From the NCBI GenBank assembly GCA_963813975.1, contig CAWFAP010000006.1, positions 1,984,001 to 2,048,000 on the forward strand: DNA of 64,000 nt. The letters run 5' to 3'. Positions 60,170 to 64,000 of this stretch are shown here, piece after piece; the stretch's first letter is position 1; each line of letters opens with the position of its first letter. Under the pieces are notes generated by a model, which saw only the letters and a list, made by a program, of their open reading frames with translations, ran no database searches and was not told the origin of the DNA. This DNA comes from RYN-230 sp963813975 (GTDB taxonomy: Bacteria > Actinomycetota > Actinomycetes > Streptosporangiales > Streptosporangiaceae). The position numbers and the translations under genes are program-made.

Positions 60170-61783
60170 CGCTCCCCGGACCCTGTCGACGAGGTCGCCG
60201 GCGGAGTCCGGCTCGTGGTCGCCGGTCCACGCCACGTAGTTATCCGGGCGGACGAGAACGAGCGCCGGCCCGGGCAGCGCCCGATCGCCGAGATCAAGCA
60301 CCTTCAGTGGCACGCCGCTGGCGCGCGCCGCGGCCGTGATCGCATCAGCCGGGAGACCGCGCCGCGTGGTCAGGAGCGTGAAACCCTCACCCAGCTCGTC
60401 ATACAGCGACCTGCCGCTGCCGAGCCACACGTGCGGAAGCAGCGCTCCCGCGGCCGGCGCGCCCGCATCCGCGGCGGCCGGCTTGCCCGTCGCGGTGTCG
60501 CCGCCGGCGATGACCGGCGACGGCGCGACCCGGACATCCAGGATCAGGTCGAGAGAGTGGAACTCAGCCCGCTTGGTCGCCTGGATCCGGGCGCCCGCAG
60601 CGCGCCGGGCCGCCTCTCCCGCCGCGCCGTCCCCCTCGAGGCCGGCAGCGACCAGTTCGGGTGAGGTCACTCCCATGTTCACGGTGGCCTCGCGGATCAC
60701 CCGCTCCTGAATCGGCCGGCGCTCGATCTCATAACTGTCCAGCAGCCCGGGTCCCGCCCAGCCGTCCAGCGTGGCGGCGATCTTCCAGCCCAGGTCCACC
60801 GCGTCACCGAGTCCGGTGTTGAGCCCATGCCCACCGAACGGCGGGTTCAGGTGAGCCGCGTCCCCGGCCAGGAAGACCCGGCCCCGGCGCATCCGGTCGG
60901 CGATCTGCATTCGCGCTGTCCAGGGATCGGTGGACAGCACGGTCGCGCCGGCTGGCACCCCGGCCGCCGCGTCGATGATCCGCCCGGCCTCGCGTTCGCT
61001 GGTGTCGTGATCGACGCCGAACGCGATGATCCACCAGGTATCCGCCGGATCGAGCGGGCCCACCAGCGCGGGCGCGTCGGGATTGATGATCCAGTAGTGG
61101 ACGGCGGGGCCGTGCCGGACGTGGTCCCACAAGCCGGGCGCCCGGAAGACCATCCCGAAGTTCGGCCGGAGAGCGTGATCGCCGATGTACGCGGCACCGA
61201 TGCCCTCCCGGACTGTGCTGCGCGGACCATCGCATCCGATCAGGTAGGAGCCCGCGACCACCGTGCGCTGACCGGCCCCGGTGGCGACGGTGACCCGGAC
61301 CCCGCCGGGATCCTGCTCGACGTCCACGACCCTGGCTCCGGTCGCCAGCGTGCACCCGGGGAGCTCACGCACCACCTCCCGCAGTAGTTCCTCCAGGACG
61401 TACTGCGGTGCCTGCTGGCCGAGTTCCGGGAAGCGGTCGCCGTCGTGCACCAGGCCCAGTACCCCGGTGAACCGCGACAGTTCCCGCCCGGCGAGCGATG
61501 TGCAGAACACGACGTCCTGCGACCACGAGGGCGTCAAGGGCGCAAGCTCGCGCAGCCGGTCAGCAATGCCCCACCGGCGCAGATGCTCCATCGACCGCAC
61601 GTTGATCGTCTTGCAGCGGGGGCGCGCGTGGGACACCGTCGTGCGCGGCTCAATGACCAGGCACCGGATGCCCCGGCCGCCCAGCTCGATGGCGGCGGCC
61701 AGGCCGACCGGACCGCCGCCCGCCACGATGACCTGCGTCAACGCGGGCAGCCCGGCCGCCACGCCCGGCGCGCCGGACGACAT
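60149..61783 (-). CDS. FAD-dependent aromatic hydroxylase (PHBH/MhpA-type)
   Basis: 544 residues: GxGxxG motif (VIVAGGGPVGLAAAIELGGR), IGCDGPRSTVRE (DG motif), FLAGDAAHLNPPFGGHGLNT (GD motif), and a C-terminal thioredoxin-like domain (PHVWLGSGRSLYDEL, LVRPDNYVAWTGDH). This is a group A flavoprotein monooxygenase such as 3-(3-hydroxyphenyl)propionate or phenol hydroxylases. ATG 61783 shares one base with the preceding stop (TGATG), so it is coupled to the alpha/beta hydrolase. It overlaps the gntR 3' end by 21 bases. Confidence 0.9.
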   Translation of the reverse strand: MSSGAPGVAAGLPALTQVIVAGGGPVGLAAAIELGGRGIRCLVIEPRTTVSHARPRCKTINVRSMEHLRRWGIADRLRELAPLTPSWSQDVVFCTSLAGRELSRFTGVLGLVHDGDRFPELGQQAPQYVLEELLREVVRELPGCTLATGARVVDVEQDPGGVRVTVATGAGQRTVVAGSYLIGCDGPRSTVREGIGAAYIGDHALRPNFGMVFRAPGLWDHVRHGPAVHYWIINPDAPALVGPLDPADTWWIIAFGVDHDTSEREAGRIIDAAAGVPAGATVLSTDPWTARMQIADRMRRGRVFLAGDAAHLNPPFGGHGLNTGLGDAVDLGWKIAATLDGWAGPGLLDSYEIERRPIQERVIREATVNMGVTSPELVAAGLEGDGAAGEAARRAAGARIQATKRAEFHSLDLILDVRVAPSPVIAGGDTATGKPAAADAGAPAAGALLPHVWLGSGRSLYDELGEGFTLLTTRRGLPADAITAAARASGVPLKVLDLGDRALPGPALVLVRPDNYVAWTGDHEPDSAGDLVDRVRGASADRSE

Positions 61784-62679
61784 CAGCTGGCCGCGCTCTG
61801 CCGTCCCCACAGCTCGCACTCCCCGACGAAGGCGAGCTGGCGCAGGTGCAGGGCATGCCCCAGGATGTGGTGGTCGATGCTGTGCCCGGTGGAGCGGGCG
61901 ATGCTCGCTTCCACGAACGGGGCGGCGGTCAGCAACTTGGCGAACTGCTCGACATTCGCCGGCGTGCTGTCCCACAGCGCATCGAACTCGGCGAGCTCGT
62001 TGTGAACCGGGACGCGGATGCGCGGCGCGACACCTGGCAGGTGCTCGTCCGGCCAGTTCGGCGCCTGGATCAGCTCGCGGACCGGAACCGGTGCGTACGA
62101 CGCGTGCGCATGCTCGATTCCCTCCGCGGTGCGGGTGATCTCCGGCCCGAACATCACCTGATCCCGCTGGTCATACGGCAGGTCAACCGTCGCATCCGGC
62201 GGAAGTGACGCGAGTGCCTGGGCCGGGCCGCCGGCCCGGATGACGGCACCCATGCCGGTGACCGACGCCCCGAGCAGGCGGAAGTCGGTGTCGGCCGCGG
62301 CGATCATTGCGGCGATCATGCCGCCGATGGAGTGACCGACGAGGACGACTCCGTCGGCGGCACAGCCCGCGGCCGCCTGCGCGATCGCCGCGGCCAGCAG
62401 CTGAGCGTGCCGGTCAAACGTGTTGTCGTCCGGCTCGAGCGCCGGACTGGCGCCGTAGCCGGGCCGGTCGAAGCTCAGCACGGAATAGCCCAGGCCGGCG
62501 GCGAGATCCATGAACGATCCGTGACGCGAGCCTGCGACATCGAAATACCGCGCGTTGTAGGTCCCGCCGTGCAGGGCGGCGATGAGCGGCCTGCCCGGAG
62601 ACGACGGCGGGCCGGCTGTCAGGGCCGAGATCGTCTGCCCGCCCACCGCGAACTCGATAGTGCCGCGCTCCTTCGCCAT
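61783..62679 (-). CDS. Alpha/beta hydrolase
   Basis: 298 residues: AALHGGTYNARYFDVAGSRH (oxyanion region), SVLSFDRPGYGASPA, VLVGHSIGGMIAAMIA (nucleophile Ser), and ARSTGHSIDHH (catalytic His). By position it may cleave a ring-fission product or an ester made by the adjacent hydroxylase pathway. Two bases separate it from the FAH gene upstream, and it is coupled to the hydroxylase downstream. Confidence 0.9.
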   Translation of the reverse strand: MAKERGTIEFAVGGQTISALTAGPPSSPGRPLIAALHGGTYNARYFDVAGSRHGSFMDLAAGLGYSVLSFDRPGYGASPALEPDDNTFDRHAQLLAAAIAQAAAGCAADGVVLVGHSIGGMIAAMIAAADTDFRLLGASVTGMGAVIRAGGPAQALASLPPDATVDLPYDQRDQVMFGPEITRTAEGIEHAHASYAPVPVRELIQAPNWPDEHLPGVAPRIRVPVHNELAEFDALWDSTPANVEQFAKLLTAAPFVEASIARSTGHSIDHHILGHALHLRQLAFVGECELWGRQSAAS

Positions 62680-62681
62680 GG

Positions 62682-63548
62682 CTATCTCCTTGAGGGGTGA
62701 ATGAACGGGGCGACGAAATGGTGGCGCATCTCCCCGATGCCGTCGGCCCAGGTCACCAGCTCGTCGCCGATCTGCAGCAGGAGCGGCGGCTTGCGGGCCC
62801 AGCCGATACCGCTCGGCGTACCAGTGAAGATCAGATCACCCGGCAGCAGTGGCAGCACCCCCGAGAGGAACTCCACCAGCTGAGGGATCGGGAAGATCAT
62901 GTCGCCGGTGCGGCCATGCTGCATCTTCTGGCCGTTCACCAGGCAGCCGAGCGCGATATCGCCGGGATCGGGGAACTCGTCGGCCGTCACGAGCGCCGGG
63001 CCGATCGGTGCGAAGCCCGTGAACGACTTGCCCATGCTGAACTGCTGCGGCGGCGGGCCGGCGGTCTGCAACTCGCGTTCGGACAGATCCTGGCCCGCGG
63101 TCAGGCCGGCAATGTAGTCCCAGGCCCGCTCGGCGCGCACCCCCTCGGCCCGGCGACCGATGACAGCGACGAGCTCAGCCTCGAAATCGACCGACCCGGC
63201 CGGCCGTGCGATCGCACCGTGCGGACCGGTGACAGCGGCCGGGAACTTCGTGAACACCATGGGCCGTTCCGGCAGCGCCAGCCCAGCCTCCTCAGCATGA
63301 TCGCGGTAGTTGAGCCCGATCCCGAACACTTGTGGCGGGCGCGGAACGGGCGGCCCCAGCCGATCCCGTTCGATCTCGAAAGCCGCCGGCCCGTCGTAGG
63401 CCCGGGCCCAGCCGGAAAAGGCGTCCCACAACTCGTAGACCGGCTGGACGGCAGCCGGGAACCGGCCGCCGCTGGCCGTCTCGACGTCAACCCCGCCCTC
63501 TGGTCCCACGCCCAGCGTGAGCCGCCCCGCGACGTTATAGATGCGCAC
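62682..63548 (-). CDS. Fumarylacetoacetate-hydrolase-family protein
   Basis: 288 residues from GTG 63548, which has AGAGG six bases upstream; GTG 63572 (296 residues) is possible. Features: FGIGLNYRDHAEEAGL, VDFEAELVAVIGRRAEGVRA (metal Glu), GKSFTGFAPIGPAL, LVNGQKMQHGRTGDMIFPIP and GTPSGIGWARKPP. The fold hydrolyses fumarylacetoacetate or decarboxylates/isomerises HHDD-type ring-fission products, fitting an aromatic pathway with the hydroxylase. First gene of its operon. Confidence 0.92.
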   Translation of the reverse strand: MRIYNVAGRLTLGVGPEGGVDVETASGGRFPAAVQPVYELWDAFSGWARAYDGPAAFEIERDRLGPPVPRPPQVFGIGLNYRDHAEEAGLALPERPMVFTKFPAAVTGPHGAIARPAGSVDFEAELVAVIGRRAEGVRAERAWDYIAGLTAGQDLSERELQTAGPPPQQFSMGKSFTGFAPIGPALVTADEFPDPGDIALGCLVNGQKMQHGRTGDMIFPIPQLVEFLSGVLPLLPGDLIFTGTPSGIGWARKPPLLLQIGDELVTWADGIGEMRHHFVAPFIHPSRR

Positions 63549-63620
63549 GTCTCGTTCCTCTGTCCCGGACACCGGTCATTCTCGACCGCACGTGAAGCCG
63601 TCAGCGCCGGCCTGCCAGTC

Positions 63621-63650
63621 ACCCTAGCTGATATATGTGATAACAGGCAA
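63621..63650 (-). promoter_or_regulatory. Promoter and GntR-type operator of the FAH operon
   Basis: On the minus strand TTGCCT (63645-63650), an 18-base spacer and TAGGGT (63621-63626). The plus-strand CTGATATATGTGATAACAG (63628-63646) covers the spacer. It is identical over 17 bases to the SnoaL-operon site 5 kb away. Confidence 0.72.
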
Positions 63651-63680
63651 TCACTGGATCCTGAGCCGCCCGGAGGGCCA

Positions 63681-63732
63681 CCGGGTGCGGCGGCCGGGTG
63701 CGGCGACAGGGTGCGGCGGCCGGGCGCCGGAC
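63681..63732 (+). repeat. 13-bp tandem repeat (about four copies)
   Basis: Units of CCGGGTGCGGCGG begin at 63681, 63694 and 63707, with a partial fourth at 63720. They lie in the gene-free spacer before the FAH operon promoter. Confidence 0.75.
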
Positions 63733-63823
63733 TGGGAGGCACCGATCATGCTCACGTCCCGTGACGGGGCCATGGACGCCGGGCCGGGCGGTTCGGTTTA
63801 CCGGCGGCCCGCCCGGCTGGGCG

Positions 63824-64000
63824 CTAGCTCCGCTGCCCGCCAGGACCAGCGGGGTCAGCCAGGGCGCGCAGGGCGGGGCCGGCGAGCCGGTTCACCGTCC
63901 AGTCATCCTTTTCCACCGCGCCGAGCGAGATGTAGAAGGTCCGGGCCGGGGTGTTCCAGTCCAGGACCGACCACTCCAGCCGGGGATAGCCGCGGGCCAC
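63824..64000 (-). CDS. GNAT-family N-acetyltransferase, C-terminal part
   Basis: 58 residues run in from the right edge to a TAG at 63824: RLEWSVLDWNTPARTFYISL followed by GAVEKDDWTVNRLAGPALRA. W-x-N-xxA-xx-FY-xxLGA is the GNAT motif B. The rest of the gene lies outside the window. The substrate is unknown. Confidence 0.82.
   Translation of the reverse strand: MARGYPRLEWSVLDWNTPARTFYISLGAVEKDDWTVNRLAGPALRALADPAGPGGQRS

Overview
The window comes from a high-GC actinomycete, probably soil-living. The marker is the left end, where the Pup/proteasome-associated order is intact: Pup ligase PafA (3' end only), an FKBP lipoprotein, a DoxX-like and a DUF3866 protein, the WYL regulators PafB-PafC, TatA-TatC and the Ski2-like helicase HelY. 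A GpgS-type glucosyl-3-phosphoglycerate synthase, Lrp/TetR/LacI/GntR regulators, an MsiK-like sugar ATPase, GTG/TTG starts and many GTGA/ATGA overlaps agree. I see no rRNA, tRNA, CRISPR array, prophage or origin.

Layout. 1-10 kb: the paf/tat/helY core. 10-18 kb: single-gene units (FMN/F420-binding protein, universal stress protein, GNAT, ArsB-like permease, 5'-3' exonuclease, SpoIIE phosphatase, M24 peptidase, sugar ABC ATPase, Lrp). 18.2-24.1 kb: a TetR gene divergent from a DHA2-type MFS exporter, with paired operators over the exporter promoter, then a truncated acyl-CoA-synthetase-like gene and a large NB-ARC/LuxR regulator; the last three all carry single-base frameshifts. 24.2-41.7 kb: a 1,553-residue GH38 alpha-mannosidase, a divergent LacI regulator and a long operon (beta-hydroxyacid dehydrogenase, two paralogous substrate-binding lipoproteins, LivHMGF, a metal-dependent hydrolase or decarboxylase, a DapA-family aldolase), facing an FAD oxidoreductase. 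Related TGCAA-N4-TTGCA-like sites lie before the mannosidase/lacI pair, the operon and the FAD gene, suggesting one LacI regulon.

42-50 kb: a DUF1269 protein, an MDR dehydrogenase with a Gfo/Idh/MocA oxidoreductase, gpgS with a GT4 glycosyltransferase, then a decayed patch: a frameshifted dodecin, two IS630-family transposase relics, and between them a broken secreted repeat protein. A 38-residue Lys-rich protein follows. 50-54.7 kb: a group II PLP decarboxylase, a fused APH-type kinase plus class-III aminotransferase-fold phospho-lyase, and an SDR, which look like a small amino-alcohol or hydroxy-amino-acid module.

54.7-63.6 kb: a GntR/FCD-controlled catabolic region. One operon encodes SnoaL-like, HIT-like, amidohydrolase, NmrA-like and SDR proteins; the other an FAH-family hydrolase, an alpha/beta hydrolase and an FAD hydroxylase. 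A near-identical site (core ATATATGTGATAACAG) lies in the -35/-10 spacer of each operon promoter. A variant sits between gntR and a relic of an AceE/transketolase-like gene. The window ends in a partial GNAT gene. Several otherwise intact genes differ from an open frame by one base, often in G/C runs, so base-level errors must be separated from real gene decay.
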